From Nilaparvata lugens (Eukaryota; Arthropoda; Insecta; Hemiptera; Delphacidae): a stretch of DNA of 64,000 bases. How positions within the stretch are numbered: position 1 is the stretch's first letter; the number at the start of each line of letters is the position of its first letter. Below are positions 50,460-61,481 of this stretch, in pieces. The notes beneath the pieces are model-generated. The model ran no database searches. It was not told the DNA's origin and worked only from the letters and a program-made list of their open reading frames with translations. The translations under genes and the position numbers were made by a program. The stretch covers positions 46,361,992 to 46,425,991 of the forward strand of contig NC_052507.1 of the NCBI RefSeq assembly GCF_014356525.2, written 5' to 3'.

Positions 50460-50950
50460 CGCATGATTGCATACCAGTCAGAATCAACAACCACGTGATA
50501 CCATATGCAAACGAGACAAAATATGTTGCTATTACTCTGGATGCCAAGCTTCGGTGGAGAAACCATGTTAAGAAAAAGTTGGATGAGCTCAACTACAAGT
50601 ACAGTAGAATGTATTGGCTGATAGGAAGGAATTCAAGCTTATCAACCTACAATACAGACAAATTCTAAGACCTGTCTGGTTGTATGGTGCACAACTGTGG
50701 GGCTGTACAGCAGAGAGCAATATTGGCATCATCCAACGATTCCAAAACAAGTTTCTTCGAAATGCTGTCAATGCTCCATATTTCATCAGGAACGCCGTCC
50801 TTCATAGAGACCTTCAGGTGGAGACAGTCAAGGAGATGATTGTAAAACAGCAAGGACCTATGAAGAGGCTCTAAATGACCACCAAAATGTTGAGGCAATC
50901 CAGCTTTTAATGAGGAGATTGAAAAGGAAGAAGCCAACAGATATGGTGTA
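50460..50950 (+). pseudogene. Jockey-like LINE, C-terminal end of RT
   Basis: Plus-strand frames read INNHVIPYANETKYVAITLD, AKLRWRNHVKKKLDELNYKY and MYWLIGRNSSLS. After a frameshift near 50630 follow LQYRQILRPVWLYGAQLWGC, IIQRFQNKFLRNAVNAPYFI and LHRDLQVETVKEMI. This matches the post-catalytic region of Jockey-clade LINEs (RP.WtYG.qlWGca..sn...iQ..qnk.LR). The catalytic part is not present. It ends near 50950. Confidence 0.85.
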
Positions 50951-51249
50951 AACCACCAGGAGTGCTTAGTGAAAGTGGAAAAAATTAACATATCTATTTA
51001 GTGCAGTTATTATGAATGAGCTAATTTACAAGGAGAAGCTATTACAAAACTCTTCTTGTAAAATGAATTGAAGTAATTATTTAGGATAGAAATAAACTGA
51101 TCTTGTCCTAGTACTAGTAACAGTGATATTCTATTAAAAAAATAATTAAACTGTTATGTACAAGACTTTAATTGCTCAAACACTTTCAAGAACCTTTTCA
51201 AAAAACCAATAATCTTGAAACTGAATGTTGTTTGAAACTGATGACTTTA

Positions 51250-51530
51250 GCTCCACTAATGGCTACAGACCTAAAATTACTATCTCATTTTCTTTGCTTG
51301 ATTTATAAATAGGAGTGATTCCAGCTTCTTTCCAGATGAGAGGAAATTCATCGCTTCTGAATGACAAATGAAATATTTACAATAATGGCAAAATTAGTTA
51401 TTCCTTCAATTCTTTGATGAAATAATGAGTGTACCATCTGAACCACTACTTCTATCATTCTTCAAATATTTGAAAGGTGAAAGCATTAACTACATCTATC
51501 TCACTCACTTCTCCTAAATTGAAACCTAAA
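51250..51530 (-). pseudogene. Short RT remnant
   Basis: On the minus strand, FPLIWKEAGITPIYKSS resembles the LINE RT block FP..WK.A.I.PI.KSG that precedes YRPISLL, with eroded sequence on both sides. It is old and very short. Confidence 0.45.
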
Positions 51531-52422
51531 GTTTGAAAAAAATATCATTATCTTTGAGTAAATCTTCAATATTACTATGGTAATATTTACTATAGTATAG
51601 GTTGCAGCTTTGTTGTAAACTAATTTGAAAACGGTTTGACTTATTTTAGTGAAAAAAAAGTAACTGAGTATTTATAAAATAGAATTATAGTAACCTTTAC
51701 TGACAAAGCAATACAAGCAGTTGAAACGAATGCTATGACTCAAAATGGCGACTGCGTGTACCCAGTCTTTATAGTTCCTTAGACGTCGTGACTCTGCTTC
51801 CCTCCTTGTGAAAAAGTGCTCACCATGGTGGTTCCCCGCCGGACAGCTGAACATCGAAGGATCGAATATCAAACTGAAAATCTATCGATAGACAAAGGTC
51901 GAGTAGTTTATAAATCATGTCGACGTAGTCTTCTAAGTCGACTCTACATTCATGCATGTATCAAAATATCAAATCTCTCGTTACTCGACTCTCGTCAACA
52001 AACCATTCAACCTTTTTTTCAATTCAAATTCAATTCAAACTGAAGAATTTCTCTCTGCTTCTTAACCTCAATTTTTGACAATGTACCTTAATATTATTTC
52101 TTTAGAAACTGGATCATAAAGAAGACCAACTGGTGAGTTCTGAGTTGTGATATCTATGTAAAGATAGTATTAATTTATTTTGCAAATCAATCAAAAAGCC
52201 TTACGTGAAAAAATAATTTTAATTTTAACTTTTGAAAAATTGCAACCTTCCGGTGAGAAGACATACTTCTGATACTTATTTTAAAGTCGTTTTTAATATT
52301 AAATTTTAATTCTAGCCACCTGATAGTAATAAAAAATTAGCTTTTTCCTTACGGTACGAAATATAATAGAGAAACAGAACACATAAGTACGTTATTATTT
52401 CGCTATGATTTCTCGATGATAA
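51531..52422. other. Gene-free stretch
   Basis: No gene recognised. A 75-codon plus-strand frame at 51816-52043 lacks any familiar motif and is probably chance. Confidence 0.35.
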
Positions 52423-53271
52423 TATACAGAGTGAGTACCCTTCCATAAATTGGAGACTTTAGTCACGGAATAAGCATAAAGTAGTGTTTCTTTCCTCTGT
52501 GCTTTAGTTTAGTTTATGGGCCGCGGAATCTAGCATTGAGACCTAGGACATAGATCGATAGAGGAGGTCAAGACGAGATCAACCAGGTATAACATTGTTG
52601 TCGATTTCCAAGTATTAGCTGAACAAACATGGCGGAAAGTTGAAATTTTTAACTAGATTTTTATTTAAATTTTTTTTTTATAATTACAATAGGTTTTAAA
52701 ATGGTGCAATCTTATGTAAAATTCAACGCGGAATCCAATGAAACTGATTTCAGGTTTGTAACTTCAGTAGTTTTTGAGATATTGCAAAAAATGTGCAGAA
52801 AAGTGCAATTTTTGCTTTAAAAGAGGTTATCTTGTTTTCATTGTGATAAATAGGTATTTTAAACTATTGGATTTAGTAGAATGATAAATTCTAAAGAAAA
52901 AATGTTCAGTCACTTTATAGCCTCAACTAATAATTGTTGGAGATATTTGGGAAAATAAAAACAAATTGCACACTCCATACTTTTTAATTTTTTTACTATT
53001 CCAGTGACTACAAAATCAGCTAAATCTCATTTAGATTTTTACAGGGAATCCATTGAAATAGATTTGAGGTTAAAGCCTTCATAAATTATCAAGATATTTG
53101 GAAAAAATGCAAGCAAATGTAGTATTTTAGCTTTAGAAGAGTTAAATAAGTTTGCATAGGCATAGTGCAGAGAAATATTGAGGATCACATTTTATTAAGC
53201 TTCCAATGCAATTCAGAAGTTTTAAAAGATTGAAATAATAGACAAACCAGACATAATTGAATCAAATTCTT

Positions 53272-54108
53272 CACCCAACCTAAGTTTTTCCTAACATAAG
53301 CCTCCCCTTACCCAAGCTTCCCCTAACATAAGCTAATGTAAGCTTCTCCTAACCTAAGCTTTCCTAACCAAATTTTCGCCAAACTTAAGCTTTACTCAAC
53401 CTAAGCTTTCCCTAAACTAAGCTATACCTATCCTAAGCTTTTCCTAACCTAAGTTTTTCCTAACCAAAGTTTCTCCAAACCTAAGCCTTACCCTACCTAA
53501 GCTTTCCCTAACCTAAGTTTTTCCAACCTAAGCTTTTGCTAACCTACTCTCTCCCAACCTAAGCTTTTCTTAATCTAAGCTTTTCCTAACCTGAACTTTC
53601 CCTAACCTAAGTTTTTTCTAACCCAAACTCTAATAACCTAAGATTTCCTAACCTAAGCTTCCTCTAACCAGAACTTTTCCTAACTTAAGTTTTCCTAACC
53701 AAAGTTCTACCAAACATAAGCTGTACCCTATCTAAGCTTTTCCTAACCCAAGTTTTCCAAACCTAAGCTTTCCTCAAACTAAAACTTTTTCCCAACATAA
53801 GCTTTTTTTAACCTAAATTCTTCTAACCTAAGCTTTCCCTAACCTAATCTTTACCTAACCTAAGCCTCCCCTAACCCAAGCTTTTCCTGACCTATGCTTT
53901 CCCTAACCTAAACTTTCCTAATCCAAGCTTTTCCTAAACAAAGTTTTCCCTATCCAAAGCTTTCCCTAACCCGAGCCTTTCCTGACCCGAGCTTCTCCTA
54001 ACCTAAGCTTTTTCTAACCTAAGACTTTCGTAACCTAAGCTTTTTCTCCAATCTAAGCTTTTCCTAACCTAAGCTTCTCATAACATCAGCTTTCCCTAGG
54101 TAGCAAAA
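53272..54108. repeat. CCTAAGCTTTTCCTAA minisatellite, about 840 bases
   Basis: About 50 degenerate units of 15-17 bases, mostly CCTAAGCTTTTCCTAA and CCTAAGCTTTCCCTAA. The CCTAA pieces are the complement of TTAGG, so each unit looks like two telomere-type pentamers separated by GCTTTT. It is confined between the arms of the fold-back element. Confidence 0.93.
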
Positions 54109-54593
54109 TATGGAGTTGCAATATTTTTATTTGACCAAATATCTTGAACAATTTTGAGTTTAGGCTATCAAGTGATTGAACATTTTTTTATTAGAATTTA
54201 TCATTCGACTAAATCCAACAGTTTAAAATACCTATGAATTACCATGAAAACAGGTTAACCTCTTATAAAGCAAAAATTTGCACTTTTCTGCATTTTTTTT
54301 GCAATATCTCAAAAACTACTGAAGTGACAAACCTGAAACCGGTTCCAGTGGATTCCCCGTCAAATTTTACATAAAATTGCACTATTCTAAAACGTATTGT
54401 AGCCATAAAAAATTATAAAAAATGAAAATTGATATAAAAATTTCAGCTTTCCACCATGTTTGTTCAGCTAATCCTTGGAAATCGACAACAATGTGATACA
54501 TGGTTGAACTCGTCTTGACCTCCTCTATCGATCTATGTAGGTCTCAATGCTAGATTCCGCGGCCCATATACTAAAGTGCAGCCTAATACTGTA

Positions 54594-55035
54594 AATTTTA
54601 GGATAAGTTATAGGTCAAATACTCTACCTTTTGATGAGCAACTGAATTTCAACCCCTCATAAGGGGGTGACTTTAGAGGTTGTAAAAACCTATTGTGTGG
54701 TACATAATTTTAAAGGCCTTCTCAAAACTAGAAAGATGACATCAATAAAAATGTTACTTTTTTTCAAAATGGCGGCTGATTGAAGTTTGGGTTAAAGAAA
54801 TAATTAATAAATTTTAATCAGCCGCCATCTTGATTGAAAGTATCATAGAACATTTTTATTGATGTCATCTTCATAGTTTTGTGAAGGCCTTTAAAACTAT
54901 GTGTTACACAATGGGTGTTATATTTGAAATATTCGAGTTACAACCCCAAAGTCACCCCCTTATGAGGGGTTGAAATTCAGTTGTACGTCAAAAGGTAGAG
55001 TATTTTATTGACCAATTACTTATCCTGAAATTTAC
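54594..55035. mobile_element. Fold-back MITE inside the right arm
   Basis: TACTGTAAATTTTAGGATAA, CTCTACCTTTTGA, TTTCAACCCCTCATAAGGG and AGATGACATCAATAAAAATG on the left have clean inverted partners on the right (TTATCCTGAAATTTACAGTA at 55021-55040 and others). Arms are about 190 bases around a short AT-rich centre. It is absent from the left arm of the host element, so it inserted later. Confidence 0.85.
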
Positions 55036-55130
55036 AGTATCATGTCTACAACAGTCTCCAATTTATTGAAGGGTTCCCATACATATGACTCACTCTGTAT
55101 AACAGATTAAACAGCATTAAAGAGACATTA

Positions 55131-58100
55131 GGGGAGAGTGGGGTACATTTGATCAATTTTTAAACATTCATTTTTGTATTTATTATAACAGTTTGAATTG
55201 AACAAATATATTAACAGATAACTCATACCTTTGGGTAAATTACTTTGGTCTTATTAATACAAAATGTTGAAAATTATTAACTAAAGAAATATTTTTAAAA
55301 ACTTAAGCATGTTGATCAAATGTACCCCATCGTGGGTAAAAAGTACCCCATCGTGGGGTACATTTGATCAATAAATAAAAAATGGCTTTTTAGGAGTTCA
55401 AATAAATAAGAAGCACTCAATAACTTTCAAATTTGGTGTAATTGTGGGTTTATGTAGTAGGCATACGTTTTAGCTCACAAAGTAATACAAGAAGAAAATG
55501 TCCAAATTTATGTTTTATTCAACATAGGCCATATATGTCCTTCATTTAAATCATATATCCTGTTTCCCTTCTCCACAATAAAAAAGATTAATTACTTCTC
55601 TTCAACTGCTTGTATTTATTGCTAATACAGCGTCGACATTTGTCATCAATATAGAAGGGCCCATTTCCAATGAGATTGATGGGGCCATAGAATATAAATT
55701 CATTTTGGATGATCTGGATATCATCATCTTTAGGCCAATCATAGGCATCTCCTAGTCCCACTTTCAAAAACTTTACTTTTGTTTCACCTTCATCTGGAAA
55801 ATCTATCACTCTGCCTAAGTACTGTACCAGCTGATGTCATAAAATATTGCATAATATTTCTCCAAAATCGGATTGATTTTGGGAAAGTTGGTTTCAGGCT
55901 CATGAGAGCTTGTGTCTGAGCTCCCATCAGAAAATGATTCATAAGGCGAGTCATCACTTTCCATATACTCAGGCACAGACTCACAGTCTGAATCACTCGA
56001 ATCTGGCAAAGGATCCAACTTAGGCTTTTTTGGCCTTGGTTTAGGCTTCAATGACATTTCAAGCTTTTCTTTGCTTTCACTTCTCTCTCCAATTTACGTT
56101 CCATTTTCTTTCTTTCTCGATCCTGTTTTTTCCGGCGTTGCTGTCAAGATTCGGGATTTTCCAGGTTGTTTTCCACCGCGTCCCTTACCACCACTTTTGA
56201 TGATATAAGTTGGAAGGGGCCTAACAACTTCCGGGCCAGGAGATATGAACTGATTCTGGGTGAAGCTGCAAGAAGGTGATGGTGCTGCTTCAACTGAGAT
56301 TGGAGTATCTGTTAGACCAATTGCTTGTTCAACAAGGGTTTTATTACTTGCATTGTGAACATTATCATGTTGACTTGTCTCTTCATTTACTGGAGCACAT
56401 GCAAATTCATCTTCGGAAAACACAATTCAAGAATAAGGCCATATGCCGCACTGTTTGAACCCTGAAATGATGTTTTTCTGGTAAATGATTGGTCATAAGC
56501 TTGAGAACACAAACCTGCCAATTCACTGATAACAATTTTTTGACCTGGGTGGCTAACCAACCAGTCATTTTGAGTCACTGACAGTGCTCTCTTGAATGGC
56601 CCTAAAACTGTCACATCTAGTGGCTGCAGGGTGGAGGCAAAGTCAAAATTACTATGCCATTATCTCTGGCATACAGAATGTTTTCTAAACAGCAATGTGA
56701 TTCATGGTTATCAATGATTAACAGTATCGGCGATTCTTTGGTGCAGCTTGTGTGCTTCTGGATGTGTTCAAGAACTTTGTAGAACAGAATGGATGTCATC
56801 CACCCACTTTGAGGACTGTTGGCAAGTCCAATACTACCTGTTACAGATCCTGTCATCAGAGAATCATGGAATCGGGCTCTCGGAAACACAAAAACTGGGG
56901 GGATGGTGTTTGCAGCTGCGTTAATAATGGCACACATTGTTATCATGTTTCCTCTCTCATTTGAAACAGCTTGCCCAACTTGTTTCGATCCTACCCTTGC
57001 AACTACATTGGGAGCTTGAACCACAGTAGGTATACCGGTCTCATCGCAATTATAAACTTTTTCTGGAGTGAATTTGTATTTCTCTAAGACCTCTTTTAAG
57101 TTGGCTTGAAATGCATCTACATTTAATTTGTTGAACCCTGTTGTTCGTGAAATACTTGTATTCTCTGGGTTTCTTAGAGAAAGTTTGTTGTGGCATTTCA
57201 TAAACGATCTCAACCAATCAATTCATGCCATTTGTTTTTCTTCCCATTTTTCTGGGCAGTGACCCAAATGAGCAGCATATTCATATGATGTTATTCTAAT
57301 CAAGTGATATGTTAATCCATAGTTTAAACTTGAATATTTTAAGATGTAATCTTCTAGCAACTGTTCTTCTTCTTCAGTAAAAACTTGATTGGCCGCGTAC
57401 TTAGAATGGTGTTTAGAAACTGGCTTTACTGGAACTTCAGGTCATGAATCTTCACCCACTTCATTTGCTTCTGTAGGTCGCTGCTCTGAAGGTATGATGG
57501 CTTTTTGCTTCTGAAGCCTGTAGTACAAAGTAGCATAATTGAGGCCATGCACGGCAGCAGCTTGATGTATTGGCATTTTATTTTGAGTTACATCAATAAG
57601 AGCGGCTTCTACTTCTCTTTCATTGACTTCTGGATGAGTTTTTTCTTCACATAATTACGGACCATTTCAAATCTGAAACAAACAAACAGCACAATTAGAT
57701 GGTATCTATATTAAGATTCAAAAAAATTAGAGGTTGATATTTCAGATCAACATAATAATAGGCTATAATGTTCATACCAGTTTCATTTCTACAAGAGGAG
57801 AGAAGGTATTGGGTCTAATTTTAGAAGTAGGCATATAGGCCTAGACCAATAGTGTGCCTAATGATTGGCCCCAACATGTATTTACTCTTGAAGGCTTAAA
57901 AACTAGGTTAAACAACCTATTTTATTTATAAAAGTAAAGTCTAGGTCTAACTCTGGAGGTAGGTCCTAGGTCAAAAGTAGACTAATAATATGACCCTTCA
58001 AGTGTATACTCATGAATGCCTTAAAACCTAGGTGAAACAGCCATTTCTCATGATTATTTTTACATCACAGTGAAAAAATTAGTTGGGGGTACATTTGATC

Positions 58101-58493
58101 AACTGATCAGATGTACCCCAGTCTTGTTGATCAAATGTGCCCCACAGTGCATGACTTGACTAAAATAGGTTAAGCAAGTTCTAAGGACAAGTTATCTTAA
58201 GGTTAATCATACCAAAATATAGCAAAAAGTTTATAGTTACCTGTGAAATGCAGTAAAATATAATACTGATGCGGGTTGATCCTTGATATTCTTGTGGTTG
58301 AGATTCAAAATCACAATTCTAAGGTTGAAAAATGACAAGCAACCACTCTCAACTAACAAAAGCATCCAAGATGGAGGACAGGCGTTGACAATGCTTCGCT
58401 ACAGGCTAGCCAACATGTAGACACTGAATTTCCCTCACCAAATTAAAAAATGGAGGGAATTTCAAAGCTGATCAAATGAACCCCACTCTCCCC
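55131..58493 (-). mobile_element. Pogo/Tigger-type DNA transposon, 3.4 kb
   Basis: Terminal inverted repeats GGGGAGAGTGGGGTACATTT (left) and, on the right, the inverse with A.CCCCACTCTCCCC, flanked by TA on both sides (55129-55130, 58494-58495), as expected for pogo elements. Subterminal repeats GGGGTACATTTGATCA and their inverse recur at 55313-55370 and 58084-58145. The transposase gene is on the minus strand (57665-55588), broken by stops and frameshifts. Confidence 0.93.
55588..57665 (-). pseudogene. Pogo-like transposase (HTH plus DDE_1 domain), broken
   Basis: The ATG at 57665 gives MVRNYVKKK; a frame change is followed by HPEVNEREVEAALIDVTQNK and MPIHQAAAVHGLNYATLYYR, a Psq/CENP-B-like helix-turn-helix. 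Stops occur near 57445 and 57224. The DDE domain starts at 57213: VYNCDETGIPTVVQAP with the first Asp, LLIIDNHESH with the second (about 56700), and after a frameshift near 56622, LDVTVLGPFKRA with the third Asp. The frameshift coincides with a repeated CTGCAGCCA-type string and may be a slippage deletion. The tail is acidic (DPLPDSSDSDCESVPEYMES) and then has VKFLKVGLGDAYDWPKDDD and CRRCISNKYKQ, a C-terminal module seen on many insect pogo-like proteins. All three catalytic acids are visible, but no single frame joins them. Confidence 0.88.
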
Positions 58494-58499
58494 TAATTA

Positions 58500-59016
58500 T
58501 TAATAGATCCCGCATTTTTGTTCAGGGACTCACTGTGCTAAGGGGATGGGGGTGGTTCAAAGGTACCATTTTTTTGTTTCTTGCATATAACTCAAAAACT
58601 ATCTATCTTGCGAACATGACCATTCCATACAAAATTAAAGCTTACAAAATTTTCCACAATATTGATTATACAACTTTTCCAATATCTCTCAGTTTTTGAT
58701 ATATCCAAGACTCAAAGTGTGATATTAAAAAAAAAACTACTGTTTACTTCCACTTTTTTGCTCTTATAAATTTTTAAAAATCAGAGGAAAAAATCAATCA
58801 ATCAGATTGGGAGCTTATAGAGTTTTAAATTCTCTTCAGTCTGATGTATAAATACACGCATTTCCTCACGACTGTTGCAGGAAATGTGAGTGTGAAATTT
58901 AATTTTCTACAAGCTTTGTTCAGTGGAGTTTTGTGATATTTCTAACTGTTTTTGAGATATTCGGTCTTTCAGGGCTTATAACTCTTCAACAATACATTGT
59001 GAAAATGAATGCTTAT
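58500..59016. repeat. Left arm of an inverted-repeat element
   Basis: AACTCAAAAACTATCTATCT and similar phrases are typical of non-coding insect MITEs. The innermost part, GCTTATAACTCTTCAACAAT and ACATTGTGAAAATGAATGC (58976-59016), has an inverted match at 61148-61190 (AAGCATTCATTTTTACG...AGTTATAAGC). Confidence 0.6.
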
Positions 59017-59029
59017 TGTAGGTTTGTAG

Positions 59030-61140
59030 AGCAATAAATTATCTTTAATTGGGTATATTATTTTAACTTTTTATTTTTTTCGTTTCATTGTGATAGCATC
59101 TTCAATGTCGGGGTTGAAACTTGGTGGTTCCACATCTTTAGCAGAGGGGTTAGAGATGCAAACTTACTTGATACTTGAGGTCATTGCCAATGACTGGGGT
59201 TCCAGATAGGCAGTGTCGGAAATCTCAATAAAATAACCTAACATGGTCATTCACGCTGTGGAGGTGCTTGACTCCCAAAAAGAGGTTCACTGTAAAAATC
59301 CTGCAGTGAGTAGTGTGGCTTTTCCAGGAGTTTATTTTTTCAACGTGGTATAGAATCAAGAGTCCTGTGTTTCCTGAATTTGTCTAGGAAGGCTGTTAAA
59401 AAATCTTATTGCGTGCGAAGGAAAGCTATTGTAGGTCCCAGCCAGTCGGCTCTGGGGCACCTCCAGTCTAGTTGCATGTCGCGTATTGTGGCTGTGTATA
59501 TCACACCTTTTTTGTTACTGCTCCAGGTTCTTCTTGATATACATCAGCGAGCACAACACATATTGACTGTATACCATGAGTATCCCAAGATCCCTAAATA
59601 GTGGCCTGCAGTGATCCCTGAAGCTGGAAAATGTCACTATTCTCAGACTCTTCTTTTGCAGCAGCAGCACATCGTGGACAGCTGGTGTGTGACCCCACAG
59701 GAGCAATCCATAGATGATAAGGCTGTGAAACAATGAATGATAAGACTTCTCTGATCCACCACACATCTCAGCTTACAAAGGAGGTACAGCACCCTGGACA
59801 ATCTCCTGCATACTTGATTCACATGATGATTCCAGCTCAATCACTCATCCAACCAGAATCCTAACAGTTTTACTGGATCTGATACAACTGGTAGTCTCTT
59901 CAATGAGCAAACCAAGATGTTTGTTTTCTCCTCATTTAGTTTGAGCTTGTTGGCAAGAAACCACAACTTTGCTACTTGTATGAGTCTGGCAGACTCCTCC
60001 TTTGTGAATTGGCACTGTTATTGCTGTCTTGAGCCAGTCTGGAAACCTTCCTGCCACAAAACAGCTGTTAATGGCTGCAGCCAATGGTTCAGCTATTTGT
60101 TTTGCTGTTGCCTTCAGCACAAAGGTTGAAAGTTGTAATATTACATTTATGTGGTAGCACGGTAAAGTCCATTGATATCCTGAAACCTACAGTTTTTCAG
60201 GCCTGACACAATGTCGGTCACACAGTCAGCACTCACCGGCTTCCAGTCCATCATCCGCTGTTGCACCTGTCCTACATTGTTGATGGGATTTGAGTCACAG
60301 TCAGGCAAATCCTGCAGAATGTTTTCTGCCACACTAACAAAGTAATTGTTAAAGTAATTGTTGAGAGGTGATTCTATTTGAGGTTTCTTTGGGCGATGGG
60401 TATTTATGATGCCCCAGGCTGCTTTTGCAGACATGATAATCTCTGTCGTGTACTTTCTTTTTGCCATGCCAACCTGAATCCTGAATTTTTTTTTTTGTTT
60501 TTGGTAGTGGTCTAACCAGTAGTTTTTATCTTCAGGTGTCGCTGCTGTCTTGTGCTTATGATGAAGCAGTACCACTAGGTTCTTTACCTGGGCTAGAACT
60601 TTGTCAAACCATGGCCTATTTGCAGCTTGAGTTCCTCTTCTGCTGTTTCTCGAAACCTTCCTTATTGTCTTTGGGAATACTGTGTTGAAGACATTATCAT
60701 AACCAGCCAACAGCATATCCAGCATGTATTCTAGCTTTGTGAGTCCAAAAACCTCCGTCCAGTTGATGCCCTCAAGCTTCCTGCAAAGAATGGGAATTCT
60801 TTCTTCTCTCACCACTATGGAGTAGCTGATGTAGTTGCCCTTCTAAGGTTCCTGTGTTTGTTCAGTCTTATGTAAACTGGCTTGAAGAAGAACTGCGCTA
60901 TGATCATATTCAAGGGATCAACCACTCTGGCAGTATACTCCCAGGAGTTCAAGTTGGTTTTCACAGTGTCCAGACAAGCATCACCCCTGGTGGGACAAAG
61001 ACTACCAACAAATAGATTGTGACTTCGTAACTTCGTAATAGGTTGACAAAGATATCTCTCCCCTTGGATGGAACTTCAAGGAGTACATTGAAATCACCAC
61101 CAATGATTATTCTGTACTTCTGCTATCTTCCCCTCAAACT
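59030..61140 (-). pseudogene. LINE pseudogene with RT core deleted
   Basis: From the 5' side on the minus strand: an endonuclease piece (RIIIGGDFNVLLEVPSKG near 61100), then much decayed sequence, a linker frame (60815-60147: LEGINWTEVFGLTKLEYMLD, AANRPWFDKVLAQVKNLVV, WGIINTHRPKKPQIESPLNN), and the RT start FPDWLKTAITVPIHKGG at about 60040. The frame then jumps to LNEEKTN near 59930, losing the active-site core including the YADD. The C-terminus follows in fragments (SWNHHVNQVCRRLSRVLYLL, SLIIYGLLLWGHTP, LQKKSLRIVTFSSFRDHCRP). It is related in wording to the LINE at 45.5-49.5 kb. It interrupts the inverted-repeat element whose arms are at 58500-59016 and 61145-61270. Confidence 0.8.
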
Positions 61141-61144
61141 AGTC

Positions 61145-61270
61145 TCAAGCATTCATTTTTACGATGCATTTTTGGAGAGTTATAAGCTCTGAAAGAACAA
61201 AAAATTCACATAACGGCATGAAACTTTGGGAATATGTTGTGTGAATATTGGGGATGGTTTCTGAAGAGAA
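61145..61270. repeat. Right arm of the split inverted-repeat element
   Basis: AAGCATTCATTTTTACGATG to AGTTATAAGC pairs with 58976-59016. The remainder (TTCACATAACGGCATGAAAC) is of similar MITE-like style. Confidence 0.55.
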
Positions 61271-61481
61271 ATTTTAATAGGGGGATAATAATAATTATTT
61301 ATTAATCCATTTTACAGACCTATGTTTTCGAAATTGTCAACAGAGTGGCTACTGAAGAACGGAAAGATGATCATGATTCAAGATCATATTGTGATAATAT
61401 GATTGAGCATCTGAAGTTACCAGCTGTATAATAAACACGTCACCCTGTGATAAATTGTGGCTTGTTTATTGGCCTGTTTCA

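Larger units (their letters stand above)
52423..55101. mobile_element. 2.7-kb fold-back element with minisatellite centre
   Basis: Both ends read TATACAGAGTGAGT inward, then sequence related to TTCCATAAATTGGAGACT. The arms are long inverted copies: TGGGCCGCGGAATCTAGCAT, GATCGATAGAGGAGGTCAAG, TTGTCGATTTCCAAG and TTTTTGAGATATTGCAAAAA on the left (52500-52960) have inverted partners at 54150-54580. The centre, 53272-54108, is a CCTAA-type minisatellite. The right arm carries an extra inverted-repeat insertion (54594-55035). No transposase is visible. The terminus resembles that of 17828. Confidence 0.85.

Noticed and set aside
51816..52043. Plus-strand 75-codon frame
   Set aside because: No family likeness, no splice or start context; length is within chance for the composition.
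53272..54108. CRISPR-type array of 16-bp repeats
   Set aside because: Units are adjacent and degenerate with no spacers; it is a minisatellite inside a transposon.
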